19,332 bases of DNA, taken from Cruorifilaria tuberocauda. Lineage: Eukaryota; Nematoda; Chromadorea; Rhabditida; Onchocercidae. The position numbers and the translations under genes are program-made. How positions within the stretch are numbered: the first letter of the stretch is position 1; each line of letters begins with the position of its first letter. The notes under the pieces were generated by a model. The model did no database searches, was not told the origin of the DNA, and saw nothing but the letters and a program-made list of their open reading frames with translations. Shown piece after piece: positions 1-18,237 of this stretch. The DNA lies in assembly GCA_013365365.1 (NCBI GenBank), contig JABVXU010000818.1, positions 1-19,332 on the forward strand, in the 5' to 3' direction.

Positions 1-321
1 GAATAATTGTAATGATATATTTGTATTTCGATTAAAAATCATTATCAGCTATCTGATAATCTTAATGGAATAATAATATAGTTGTATTCGATTAAAGATC
101 ATCATCACTTATCTGATAATTCATTAAGATTATTATAATTATTCTATTAAGATTATCAGATAAATGATAGTGATTTTTAATCGATTACAAATATAGCCAC
201 ATATAAGTAATTAATTCTTCAGAAGCAAAGTTAATTTTACTGCTAAATTTCACTTCAATGAAATAATTAATAATTAATGATTAGTTCTTTTTTTTTTAAA
301 CTTGAAAAAAATTAAACTTAC
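1..321. other. Left-edge intron of the ankyrin gene
   Basis: This lies beyond a GTAAGT donor (minus strand, 321-316) and should be intron leading to the missing 3' exons. No open coding segment was found. It holds the inverted-repeat cluster at 17-194. Confidence 0.6.
17..194. repeat. Inverted repeat with an extra direct copy
   Basis: A unit at 17-74 (core GATTAAAAATCATTATC then TATCTGATAATCTTAAT) recurs directly at about 78-140 and in reverse complement at 138-194. The outer arms are about 57 bases each with scattered mismatches. It could fold into a hairpin or be the end of a small inverted-repeat element that continues left of the window. Confidence 0.7.
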
Positions 322-3300
322 AATTTTTGTCTTACTACTATAAATAACACGGCTTAAATGTTGATATTGATGATTATTATCAGCAGGTCGCTGTGGTGAC
401 ACAGCGGTACTACGCTGTTGTAATAAGCAAAGTAAATCAGCATTTATATTACCTGAAAAATATCACCTGAAAATGAAAATATTATATCAATCATAGCAAT
501 TATTAAATACTAAAACTTTTAATCTTACCTATTCTTACTTATAAACTTTTTTGTATTCATTAAATTTACAATACTTTTTTATGTTTTAAAATTAAATAAA
601 AAATAAAATAAAATAAGGCTAAATATAAATTAAACTTAAAAAGTTAAATATAGATTCAACTTATCTTTTAAAATTAAACAAAAAAATAAAATAAAACAAG
701 GCTAAATATAAATTAAACTTAATTTTTTAAAGTTAAATATAAATTAAACTTTATCTTTTAAAGTTAAAGAAAAGAAGAAAAGAATAAAGGTAAATATAAA
801 AGTAAGTATAAATTACCTATAGCAAATGCATAATCGATAGCAGTAAAACCATCAACAGATATCAACGAAATATCAGCACCAGAATTTATTAAATATTCCA
901 TAATTTCATAATTTCTAGCAAGAATAATTTTTATTAATTAATTTGTCGTAAAAAATTTTTTTTTTGAATTTTATAAAATTCTTTATTATTAGCTGATAAT
1001 TATTAATTACTGTAACTAATTAAGCTTATTTGTTAGTTAATAACTTGTCTACATATATCTGCATATCTTTTAATATAAGAGCTCAATTTAATTACTCATA
1101 TTTGAATTTGAATTTGAATTATCTTTACTGATTGAAAATTAAATTTAAATTTAAATCTTGATTTCCATTTCCAATATATTAAAAATTGAGGGAAAATTTG
1201 ATTTTTTAACTTTTGCTTTTTAAATAATACATTTTATTGGTAAGTAATTGATCATTTAATTTTAACTACTCCTACTATCAGTAAATCTCTTATCATACCC
1301 AATGATAGCAGCAAACATGAGAGCTGTAAGTCCGGAAACATTCTCTGCAGTATTAATATCAGTAATGTTTGATTCTTGAATCATTTTCACCTGTTTAAAT
1401 GAATTAATTTCATTTAAATTAATATCAATTGATTTTTCAATAATATAAAATTTAAAATAATGAAAGGCAAGAAATTAAATAATGATAAATCAAATAATGA
1501 TTAAATATTGATAAAACAAAATAATGATAAATCAAGTAATGATTAAATATTGATAAAACAAAATAATGATAAATCAAGTAATGATTAAATAATAATAAGA
1601 CAAATAATGATAAATCAAGTAATGATAAAACAAATAATGATAAATCAAGTAATGATAAAACAAATAATGATAAATCAAGTAATGATAAAACAAATAATGA
1701 TAAATCAAGTAATGATTAAATAATAATAAGACAAATAATGATAAACCAAGTAATGATAAAACAAATAATGATAAATTAAGTAATGATAAAACAAAATGAT
1801 GATAATCAAATAATGATTAAATAATTGATAAATTAAATAATGATAAATCAAAATAATGATAAAACAAGATAATGATAAATCAACTAATGATTAAATAATT
1901 GATAAATTAAATAATGATAAATCAAAATAATGATAAAACGTAAAAAAGGAAAATAAAATTTACTTACAATATTGATATCAGCCATGAGGATAGCATACAT
2001 TAACGGAGTAGTATTTTCCGGAAACGGTGCATACGGTAAATGCCTATCAATTATCGTTCGAATACCATTTTCATCATTGTTATAGATAAGTTGCCGTAAA
2101 TCAATTTCGATCGATTCTTCTTCTTTTCAAACAATATCAATTAATTAAAAATAAAAAAAAAAAGTAAAAAAAGTATCAATAATCAATAATCAATATGTAA
2201 TTGAAATTAAATTTAAATTAAAATTATTTAGTTACAAAAATATTGCAGAAGAGAAATAATTTTCACAATTGAACATAAGAATTTGAAATAATTATGATTT
2301 TCTTTTTTTTTTTTTTTATTTTACTAATTTTGATTTATTCAGATGTGATTGTATTTTAAATTTAATTCGAATTAGATTTTATTTCAAATTCAATTCAAAT
2401 AAATTTGTATTTTAAGTTTAATTTGAATATGACTGTATTTCAAATTTAATTTGGATATAATTGTGCTTTAAGCTTAGTTCGAATGAGTCTAGGTCTTAAA
2501 TTTAATTAAAATGTGATTGTATTTCAAATTTAATTTAGATATTACTGCATTTTAGCTTAACCCAAATATGATTGTACTTTAAATTTAATTCAAATGTGAT
2601 TGTATTTTAAACTTAATTTAGAGGTGGTTACTAAACTTAAGTTCAAAGTTTAATCTATTATTTTATTAACTTATTTAACTTATTGTAATACTGAGCTCGT
2701 GCTGTTTAACGGTCGAAATGTTTGATTAGTAAAATGAAACTGAATTTAATATTTCATGAATTTAATTTAAGTATGATTTCATTATAAGTTTAATCCATTA
2801 TTTTACAAACTTATTTAACTTAATTGTAACAGTGAAAAAGTAAAATGAAACTAAATTTAACTTTTTATTGTATTTTTTAAAATTAATTTAAATACAATCG
2901 CATTTTAAGTTTAATTCATTATTTCACTAACTCATTCAACTTAATTTTTAGAGTACAAAAGTAAAGTGAAACTAAAGTTAACCTTTTATTGTATTTCGAA
3001 GCGATGAATTAATCACAGTTAACACTTCATTACGCTGTAAATGCTGCGCAAGTTCAATTGAGGTCATGCCATTCAACGATCGAAATGCTGGATTAGCACC
3101 AAGTTCAAGTAATGCGGCAACGATCGTTGTTGCACCGCATGAAATTGCTGTTGAGAGAGCAGAGAGATTTGAGAGACGTTGAATATTTCCATCCAAATAT
3201 GCTCCTCTATTAATCAATCGTTAATTAAGCTTGTCTATTAATTGAACCTGTTTAGCTAATCAAGTTTGTATGGATTATTAATTAATTATAGCTATTAATT

Positions 3301-5648
3301 AAATGCTAATTAAGCTTCTCTATTAATTGAACCTGTTTAGCTAATCAAGTTTGTATTGATTTTTAAAATTAAATATATCAATCAAATTTATCCATTTGTA
3401 TTAGATTTTTTTCATATCTATTAATTTTTAAAAATATCGATTAATCAAATTTGTACTACGATTTTAATTAAGCATCTTTATTAATTAGATTCGTATTATG
3501 ATTTTAATTAAGCATATCTATTAATCAAATTTGTATTACGATTTTAATTAAGAATTTCTATTAATTAGATTCGTATAATTTTAATTAAGCATATCTATTA
3601 ATCAAATTTGTATTACGATTTTAATTAAGAATGTCTATTAATTAAATTTTTCTATTATCAAATTTTTATTTTTATTGCATTTTTAATTAAACATATTTAT
3701 TAATTAGATCTGTATTCACAGTTTTTTTTTCATTGATTATTTTATATTCACTTTAACCTTTTATCTGAACTGATATGATAACAATTTGAAAAAGCGATTC
3801 TTCTTAATTTTCAACTTCAGTACAAAAATAAAACAAATAAAATTTTCTACTTTCTTTTTCTCTTACTAATAAACTTACTAATTTGTAAGATTAAAAAAAT
3901 GGTATTTTAAATTGTTTTAAAAAAAAATTCAAATTCCCTTATAGAATATATAATTTACAGATTAGTTACAAAGGATATTTAATATTTTTCGAAAAAAATT
4001 TTTATTTAAATTCCATTTCATTTATATTTAATAATAAATTTTCAATTTCATTATACCTAAACTGATAATAATTTTTACTGATAATTTGATAATTTGAATG
4101 ATAATTTTTACTGATAATTTGATAATTTGAATGATAATTTTTACTGATAATTCCTTGATAATTTGATAATTTTTACTGATAATTTTTTGATAATTTGATC
4201 ATTTTTACTGATAATTTCTTGATAATTTGATAATTTCTACTGATAATTTTTTGATAATTCTTAATAAATTGATTTGTTACCTTTGTGATAATAATGCACA
4301 CAAATGTGTATGCTTACGAAAAGCTGCAGCTATTACAGGTGTTGGACAGAGTGCCGTATGCGTTGGATTAATATTAACACGTAAGTCAAGTAATAACTTA
4401 ACAAGGTCGATATGTCCATTTCCGGCTGCTAAGGTCATTACTGATGCACCAAGATATCTGAAAGTGATAGAATGATAACATATAGTACCGTTTTCGACAG
4501 ATTCATCTCATACTTTGAAAAGTAATACTCGTATTTACTTCAATTACAGCAAGCAAATATTAGTTAAAAAGTAATAATCATACTTACTTTATTTTACGGT
4601 AAATATTTATTCATTAATTTATATTACACAGTATGCATAATCATTAAAAGTAATACTCATACTTTATATTATAGTAAATATGCACTTATCAATTTATATT
4701 ATAGATTAAAAGTAATATTCATAATCTCATTAAAAGTAAATACTCATATTACTTTGTATACAGTAAATATATACCTAATACTTTATTTTGAAATGGTTAT
4801 ATACTCATTATAAAGTATGTACTTAACTTCTGTTAATATATTCATTAAAATTAAAAAAATAAAAAATAAGGACTAACTTTGCGTTCACTTAAAAGCTGAA
4901 CCTTTTATTAATATACTCATTAAAATTAAAAAAAAAAGTAAAAGTAATGATTAACTTTTCGTTCACTTAAAAGCCAATAGCTAAGCAAAAAGTCAAATAA
5001 TTAAATATACATATCGAACAATTAAAATTACTACGAATTATTATTACTTAGTAATTACAAATTATTATTACTTAAGTATCTAAAATACACACTGTTACTC
5101 TATTTTTACTTAATAAACGAATTTTAAATTAAAGAAAAAGAATTTTTAAATAATAATACGTCAATTTTTGATAATTAGCACCACGTTGAACGAGTATTCG
5201 GACGATATTAGCATGACCATTTTTTGCTGCATGATGAAGAGCTGTCATGCCTACCTGATTACTTTTTTCGATATCAGCACCTCGATCAAGTAAATACTGT
5301 ACCTAAAAAAAAAAATGATAAACTTTACACGTTTTACACGTATAGCTTTTTTTCTTAATTAAAAATAAAATTTTAGAAAAATTTATTCTTCACGTAGCGA
5401 TTTCCGCTTAAAATAATCAAATATTAGAAAGAATTGCTAGTTGTTTTTTTTTTTTTTTGGAAATGATATAAATCATTACTAACAATTCCAATATTTCCGG
5501 TAGCAGCAGCCATCTGTAATCCGGTAACATGATCATCATCGAATGTATCAACAAGAAAACCGGATTCCACAGCATGATGCACTTCGTCTAAATTCCATGT
5601 TTCACAAGCTGTAAGAAATTGTTCGATGGTAATAATCGAATTATTCAT
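322..5648 (-). CDS. mlt-2: ANKS6/MLT-2-like ankyrin-repeat protein, 3' end off the left edge
   Basis: Exons in coding order: 5648-5484, 5302-5160, 4457-4281, 3206-2983, 2122-1968, 1390-1299, 914-817, 452-322. The gene then continues past the window edge. All seven internal junctions agree in phase (0, 2, 2, 1, 0, 2, 1), giving at least 395 residues of mainly ankyrin repeats. Landmarks are an N-terminal stretch TIEQFLTACETWNLDEV (about 8-24), VTGLQMAAATGN, VGMTALHHAAKNGH, LGASVMTLAAGNGH (about 106-119), a less regular middle, then TPLMYAILMADINIV and LTALMFAAIIGNYEIMEYL. The two-block ankyrin order and the LGASV...GH..LVKLLL segment resemble human ANKS6, whose C. elegans counterpart is MLT-2, a partner of NIMA-related NEKL kinases in moulting and trafficking. 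ANKS6 ends in a SAM domain, expected beyond the left edge but not seen. The start at 5648 is the first in-frame ATG of the exon. The exon stays open to an acceptor at 5714, so an upstream start is possible. Ankyrin identity is very safe; ANKS6 orthology is a recollection-based inference. Confidence 0.8.
590..815. repeat. Tandem repeat abutting an ankyrin-gene donor
   Basis: Three diverged copies share AAGGCTAAATATAAATTAAA followed by AAAGTTAAATAT-like sequence, with a period of roughly 90 bases. The array runs up to the GTAATT donor at 816-811. Confidence 0.6.
915..1298 (-). other. Ankyrin-gene intron with no further feature
   Basis: Plain AT-rich intron between two well-phased exons (acceptor TTGCTAG, donor GTATGATA). 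Only short low-complexity runs such as GAATTTGAATTTGAATT were seen. Confidence 0.7.
1470..1947. repeat. 30-bp-type tandem array in ankyrin-gene intron
   Basis: Many copies built from AATAATGATAAATCAAGTAATGATAAAAC-like units, with a clear 30-base period at about 1610-1700. Shorter derived units lie on both sides. The array fills most of the intron between the exons at 1299-1390 and 1968-2122. Confidence 0.85.
2335..2625. repeat. Decayed tandem array, period about 28-29 bp
   Basis: About ten diverged copies of a unit like TGTGATTGTATTTTAAATTTAATTC. Substitutions are spread evenly, which suggests an old array. Confidence 0.75.
2640..2999. repeat. Three larger repeat units overlapping an exon-intron junction
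   Basis: Three diverged units share TTTAATCCATTATTTTAC-like, AACTTATTTAACTTAATTG-like and AAGTAAAATGAAACTAAA-like blocks. The rightmost copy covers the minus-strand donor at 2982 and the last bases of the exon at 2983-3206. The first unit holds an exon-like insert at 2690-2736. Confidence 0.65.
3222..3660. repeat. Tandem array adjoining an ankyrin-gene acceptor
   Basis: A near-exact copy of about 48 bases (CTATTAATTGAACCTGTTTA then GCTAATCAAGTTTGTAT) occurs at about 3223-3271 and 3309-3356. It is followed by about five units of TTTTAATTAAGCATATCTATTAAT and TCAAATTTGTATTACGA. Each unit carries a minus-strand TTAATAG like the true acceptor at 3213-3207. Confidence 0.8.
4064..4258. repeat. Tandem array of TTTTTACTGATAATTTGATAA-type units
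   Basis: Roughly seven irregular copies combine TACTGATAATTT with TTGATAATTTGATAAT. The array ends about 20 bases before the GTAACA donor at 4280. Confidence 0.75.
4520..4800. repeat. Degenerate repeats in ankyrin-gene intron
   Basis: Loose copies of AAAAGTAATACTCATACTT and ACAGTAAATAT-like blocks recur with irregular spacing. No coding potential was seen. Confidence 0.45.
4834..4975. repeat. Two-copy tandem duplication, about 70 bp
   Basis: TTAATATACTCATTAAAATT followed by TAACTTTTCGTTCACTTAAAAGC-like sequence occurs twice in direct orientation. Confidence 0.7.
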
Positions 5649-5960
5649 CCAAGCATGGAAATATTTCACTTTATTGTTTTGCTTTAAATTATCACTGATA
5701 TCACTGATATTACCTGGAATATTTTAAATATGATTTACTGATAATTTACTGATTCATTTATTAATTAATCACTTACAACAACAATATCAAATTTCAAGTA
5801 TGAATTAAACGTGAAATATACCTGATTGATTTAGTGATTGCTCAAAATGACAATGCTAAATTTCAAATATGATTTTAATTACCTGATATATAGCTTATCA
5901 ATTAATTGATTACTTGAAATGATAGAACTGAATTTCAAATACGGTATATTAAAATAAAAT

Positions 5961-6011
5961 TGAAAGAAAGACAAAAAACTGATAAATGATAATGAACTGA
6001 TAAAAAGATCA
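5961..6011. repeat. Lone copy of a unit tandemly repeated at 9842-10060
   Basis: GACAAAAAACTGATAAATGA and TAATGAACTGATAAAAAGATCAT match the array in phosphatase intron 7, about 4 kb away, with few differences. The same family therefore occurs at two loci in this window. Confidence 0.65.
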
Positions 6012-6212
6012 TATCTTAGCAAAATAATATGAATTCTGTTAATTTTTATTCTTCTAGTTTTCAAATTTGCTAATTTCATCTTCGAAGATAAACAAAAAAA
6101 CATTTAAGGTAAATTTAATTTAAGGTAAAGCTAAGTAATCATTATATATTTTAGGTTCAGGACAATTGAGTTTTTTGTTGCTAAACATTAAAAGCTTCTT
6201 CTTTTCCTGATT

Positions 6213-6435
6213 ATTCTTGGTAACCAAATTAATAATAATTAGGAATAATACCTGTGGAAAATACACAGGTAGAAATAATATTTGAGAAAGCAAAATTCGC
6301 AATTAGAAAATCAATCAATACTTTAAAATTCATTTCAGTATTGCATTAATTATTACTTATTATTCTATCTACCTGTTTTCGATAGGTAACTATTCCTAAT
6401 TATCATTAATTTGGTTATTAAAAATAATTAAGAAT
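6213..6435. repeat. Long inverted repeat
   Basis: Arm 6213-6272 pairs with arm 6369-6435. The shared cores are AACCAAATTAAT, ATAATTAGGAATA and CAGGTAG in opposite orientation. The loop is about 96 bases. A block reading AATTCGCAATTAGAAAATCA inside the loop also recurs directly after the second arm (about 6458-6490). Confidence 0.7.
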
Positions 6436-6769
6436 ACTGCGATATACTGAGAAGACGAAATTCGTGATTAGAAAATCAATCAATACTTTTGACTTTCTTC
6501 TAAAATCTATTCTAATTTAAATGTATAAAAATTCAATTCGAACTTTTTTTTTTTTGTTAATTATTAATGAATAAAACAACAGAATCTTTTGAGTAATAAA
6601 TAAATTAACAAGAAATAATTATTTAAAAAAAAATAATCGATACTGAATAGATGAAAACCTGATTATCAAATTTTATCAGTTACTGTTAAGAAATTAAATT
6701 TGATAAATTTAAGGGGAGGTAAAATGAAGTAAGAAATATCAGATAATATTACATTACAACATTAACACA

Positions 6770-6858
6770 TGCACACACACACACACAGAGAGACACACAG
6801 AGAGACACACAGAGAGACACACAGAGAAACACACAGAGACACACACAGAGACAGACAA
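6770..6858. repeat. CA / GAGA microsatellite
   Basis: A run of CACACACACACACA passes into four or more CACACAGAGAGA-like units. It lies close to the presumed 5' end of the ankyrin gene. Confidence 0.9.
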
Positions 6859-6904
6859 CGGTATTATAAAACGAGAATTGATGATGGCAAAAAGGATGAT
6901 TGAC

Positions 6905-6917
6905 CTGTTGGTGACAT
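6905..6917 (-). other. Possible short 5' coding exon of the ankyrin gene
   Basis: An ATG in an A-rich context at 6917-6915 is followed by codons for M-S-P-T plus one base, then a weak GTCAAT donor. One leftover base matches the phase needed by the acceptor at 5714, where the exon is open from 5713 (reading G-N-I-S-D-I-S-D). The surrounding 40 bases are richer in G/C than the rest of the region. The same unusual GTCAA donor is used by a well-supported phosphatase exon at 12357. The phase match has a one-in-three chance of being accidental. The alternative is that 5713-5649 is 5' UTR after a trans-splice site and translation starts at 5648. Confidence 0.25.
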
Positions 6918-7352
6918 TTTTATGGCAATGAATAATACCTTTTCCGCCAACCCGATCTCAATGAAATTTAAAAAGTTCCTCTCTCTCTTTCTCTCTCTTC
7001 TTATCTCTCTTTATTTTAAAAAAAAATTTTTTTTAATTTTAAAAATGAAGATAATACTTTTTATTCTTTTCAATTACCTGTCTAAATTGTATTTCAGGTA
7101 TTGTAATTGTAATTTTAAATTATCACATGAATTATTCAATGTGCTTAAATTAACGTTTAATTTATATTTTTGATTTAAATTTAATTCATAGGTTTTAATT
7201 TATCAAAATTACTATCATTTAAATTATAAATGTAAAATTTTTATACCTAGAACAAATTTTCTTACGATGATAATTTTTAATTATAATAATTTTAAAAGTA
7301 TGATGATACTAAATTTAATTAATCAGTTATTAATTAAATTTAATCAATAAGT

Positions 7353-7358
7353 TTTATT
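7353..7358 (-). terminator. Candidate AATAAA poly(A) signal of the phosphatase gene
   Basis: On the minus strand AATAAA lies about 85 bases past the TGA stop at 7444-7442, in the context GAAATAAAAC. The position suits a short nematode 3' UTR. AATAAA-like hexamers are common by chance in DNA this AT-rich, so support is positional only. Confidence 0.35.
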
Positions 7359-7441
7359 TCATCAAATTCATTATTATTTAATCGTTCCAAATGAATTTTT
7401 AAAATATTTCATATATGAAAAAAACGAATTGTTTTTTTTTT

Positions 7442-15843
<8,402 letters not shown>

Positions 15844-16027
15844 GGTTTTTGTCGTTGATATCACTTAGGGATTACTTTCATCCGACAGATTATGATTTAC
15901 AGCGTACGTGGAAAAGCTATTCACACTGACAATGATTTAATAAAACAATAGTTTCTCATTATTTCTATCGCCTCTTTTATAACTTTTAATAATCAAGAAT
16001 TGAAATATTGAAATTTGAATAAAAATT

Positions 16028-16140
16028 CATTAATCAATATTTTATTTTAATATTTCTCTTTTTTTTATTTTTTAATATTTTAATATTTTAATAATTTTAA
16101 TATTTTAATAATTTTAATATTTTAATATTATTCAATCTTT
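16028..16140. repeat. TTTTAATATTTTAATAA low-complexity array
   Basis: Eight or more short TTTTAATA units. Probably slippage-derived. Confidence 0.8.
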
Positions 16141-16169
16141 GCATTAAAAGTAACAGAAAAGGCGGTAGG

Positions 16170-16365
16170 AAAAATGAATTATTTATTAAATTATATGGAA
16201 ATGAATTAATGGAAATAAATTAATTATCAAATTATATGGAAGTCAATTAATTATCAGGAAGTGAATTAATGGAAATAAATTAATTATCAAATTATATGGA
16301 AGTCAATTAATTATCAGGGAATGAATTAATGAAAATGAATTAATTATCAAATTATATGGAATAAT
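16170..16365. repeat. Tandem array, period about 62 bp
   Basis: Three close copies of AATTATATGGAAGTCAATTA, ATTATCAGGAAGTGAATTAA and TGGAAATAAATTAATTATCA-type sequence. Confidence 0.85.
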
Positions 16366-16629
16366 TTTGGTAGGAAAAAAAACTTTCCTCGTTTACTTTC
16401 ATATTATCATCATTTTAGACATCGATAGCTATCTAAGTAATTATGATTATCATCATTAGAGTTGATATCATCTAACTAATTAACAATTAACAATATAAGC
16501 TATTATACAGAGCAAACAAATAAATGTTATTTCATGCAAATAAACAAAAATAAATGAGAAATAACAAGAAGAAACTAAAAATCACATAAATAAATCAATA
16601 AATATATAATTAAATATGACAAAAAATAT

Positions 16630-17105
16630 ACGGTTAAAATATTACATAGCACTAAGTACTGCACAAATAAATGCCGCACAAATAAGTACTACACAAATAA
16701 TAAACTAACAAATAACAATAAGAAACTATCATGTAAATAAACAAATAAATAAATGATTAATTGTGATGAAAATCGATGATTAAAGTATTGCATAGCACGA
16801 AATACTGCACATATATATATTGTGCAAATAAGTACTATACAGTACTATACAGTATACACTAATACGATACAGTACATACACTATACAGCATAGTACTATA
16901 CAAATATAATACAGAACAGTACATACACTATACAGTACAATACTACACAAATAGTAATACAGAACAGTACATACACTATACAGTACAATACTACACAAAT
17001 AGTAATACAGAACAGTACATACACAATACAGTACAATACTACACAAATAAATACTATGCAGATAGTTAATAAACTAACAAATAACAATAAGAAACTATCA
17101 TATAA
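16630..17105. repeat. Large duplication with nested 48-bp array
   Basis: Two blocks, 16645-16733 and 16790-17102, begin with CATAGCAC...AATACTGCACA-like sequence. Both end with TAATAAACTAACAAATAACA then ATAAGAAACTATCAT. Inside the second block a 48-base unit (ACTACACAAATAGTAATACA, then GAACAGTACATACACTATAC, then AGTACAAT) is repeated about three times at 16890-17040. The period is a multiple of three, so long repetitive open frames arise, but they are not genes. Confidence 0.85.
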
Positions 17106-17197
17106 AAAGATTAAACGTTTGATAAAATATGTAATTGAAATACTACACTGAATACTCCACAAATAAATGCTATATAAATTAACAATAAACATATATA

Positions 17198-17283
17198 AGT
17201 AAATATGTATGTGTGTATGTGTATGTGTGTGTGTGTGTATGTGTGTGTGTGTCTTTGTATGTCTGTATGTGTATGTGTGTATG
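17198..17283. repeat. GT/GTAT microsatellite
   Basis: TGTATGTGTGTATGTGTATG-type sequence about 0.95 kb upstream of the dyf-5 ATG. Open frames across it are repeat artefacts. Confidence 0.9.
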
Positions 17284-17371
17284 CAAAACTTAATGATAGC
17301 ATTTCATATTGGTTATTCATTATTTGGCAAATAATATACATTTTGTGTGACAATCTCATGGAGTGTTCTAT

Positions 17372-17385
17372 GTCGTCATGGAGAC
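17372..17385 (+). promoter_or_regulatory. Candidate X-box (RFX/DAF-19 site) upstream of dyf-5
   Basis: The 14-mer GTCGTCATGGAGAC fits the X-box consensus RYYNYY-AT-RRNRAC at every position. It lies in a short non-repetitive patch between two TG microsatellites, about 0.87 kb before the dyf-5 ATG and 0.82 kb before the acceptor at 18196. X-boxes bound by DAF-19 drive ciliary genes in C. elegans, usually closer to the start codon, so the distance is a weak point unless an upstream 5' exon exists. Confidence 0.45.
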
Positions 17386-17408
17386 ACCAATAAATATAGA
17401 TGTAATAG

Positions 17409-17495
17409 ACGTGTCTGTCTATGTCTGTATGTGTGTGTGTGTGTGTGTATGTGTGTATGTGTGTATGTGTCTGTATGTATGTATGTATGTATGTA
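17409..17495. repeat. GT/GTAT microsatellite, second tract
   Basis: TGTGTGTGTGTATGTGTGTA passing into (GTAT)5. It begins about 25 bases after the X-box candidate. Confidence 0.9.
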
Positions 17496-17954
17496 CTTTA
17501 AAATATCGAAGGTATATTGCAGTATATTTTAGTTATATTATAGGTATAGAAGAGAAAGTAAGTATATTATTTGAATCACTGAGAAAAATTTAAGTGAGAA
17601 TTCATTCAAAAGTAAATTTTTTATTTCTCTTTTCTTTTTTCTTGCATGAAATTGAAATTTTAATTTATCATCGATCTAAATTTATTTTGATATTTTCATT
17701 TTATCATTTGCCATTTATCAATTTATCACTTATCATACTATTTGTTCAACCAACTTATCAATCTATAACTGATAAATATCATTATAAGTTAATGAATGAA
17801 TTGAAACAATAGCTTTGTGTAATTTATGAAGAGGAGAAAAAGAGCCAGGTGCTTTGAATTTAATAATTTCATGAATGCGAGGTAATGAATGAATGAATTG
17901 AAACAATATGGCTTTCAGAAAAAATGAACTATTGAAAATATGTGTGACGTAGAG

Positions 17955-18010
17955 AGTTAGCTTAACTTAACTTAGCTAAGTTTAACTTAGCTTAACTTAG
18001 CTTAGCTTAA
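17955..18010. repeat. TTAGCTTAACTT direct repeat near dyf-5 start
   Basis: About five AGCTTAACTT units. They include the 14-base palindrome AACTTAGCTAAGTT. The tract lies about 190 bases before the dyf-5 5' exon. A role as promoter element is possible but untested. Confidence 0.7.
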
Positions 18011-18196
18011 TATACTTCCTAGAATTTTCTCATTGTTACCACTTTATCACATGGAAAATTCATTTAGTGTTATCGTTTTGAGAAACGAAAATGACGTCTA
18101 ATCGTTATCTGATTACTCAAATAATTACTTTATAAAGTTTATTTATTCTCTCTGATTACTTAAGTGTTTAATTTCTTTTCCTGTTTCATTTTACAG

Positions 18197-18237
18197 GTTG
18201 AACAGATAAAAGTTATTGATTTATGTATGCAAAGCAT
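18197..18237 (+). other. 5' UTR of dyf-5 after a splice or trans-splice acceptor
   Basis: TTTTACAG at 18189-18196 is a good nematode 3' splice site 41 bases before the chosen ATG. The segment between contains an in-frame TGA, so it is untranslated up to 18222. In nematodes such a site can receive a spliced leader or join an upstream non-coding exon; the sequence cannot tell which. Confidence 0.55.

Larger units (their letters stand above)
5714..7441. other. Upstream region of the ankyrin gene and 3' flank of the phosphatase gene
   Basis: No supported exon except the weak candidate at 6905-6917. It contains a lone copy of a dispersed unit (5961-6011), an inverted repeat (6213-6435), a CA/GA microsatellite (6770-6858), and the probable phosphatase 3' UTR and poly(A) signal (7353-7441). 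Both flanking genes are on the minus strand, so promoter elements of the ankyrin gene should lie here. Confidence 0.6.
15844..18196. other. Divergent intergenic region between the phosphatase and dyf-5
   Basis: Both genes face away from this 2.35-kb region, so both promoters should lie here. It holds a short uORF-like ATG on the minus strand near 15876, AT-rich arrays at 16030-16370, a 48-bp array at 16890-17060, two TG microsatellites, the X-box candidate, and a TTAGCTTAAC repeat near dyf-5. No credible coding exon was seen. Confidence 0.65.

Noticed and set aside
6922..7173. Plus-strand 83-residue open frame
   Set aside because: It is dominated by Phe/Leu/Lys from AT-rich DNA. It has no domain, no splice support and no neighbouring plus-strand exon.
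16780..17192. Open frames of about 90 residues on the minus strand across the 48-bp array
   Set aside because: Their peptides are simple repeats (CSIVLYCVCTVLYYYL-type) created by a repeat period divisible by three.
17205..17593. Cys/Val-rich open frames over the TG tracts
   Set aside because: These are microsatellite translations with no domain or splice support.
18066..18095. X-box-like half-sites GTTATC and AGAAAC close to dyf-5
   Set aside because: The spacing between half-sites is six bases, too long for an X-box.
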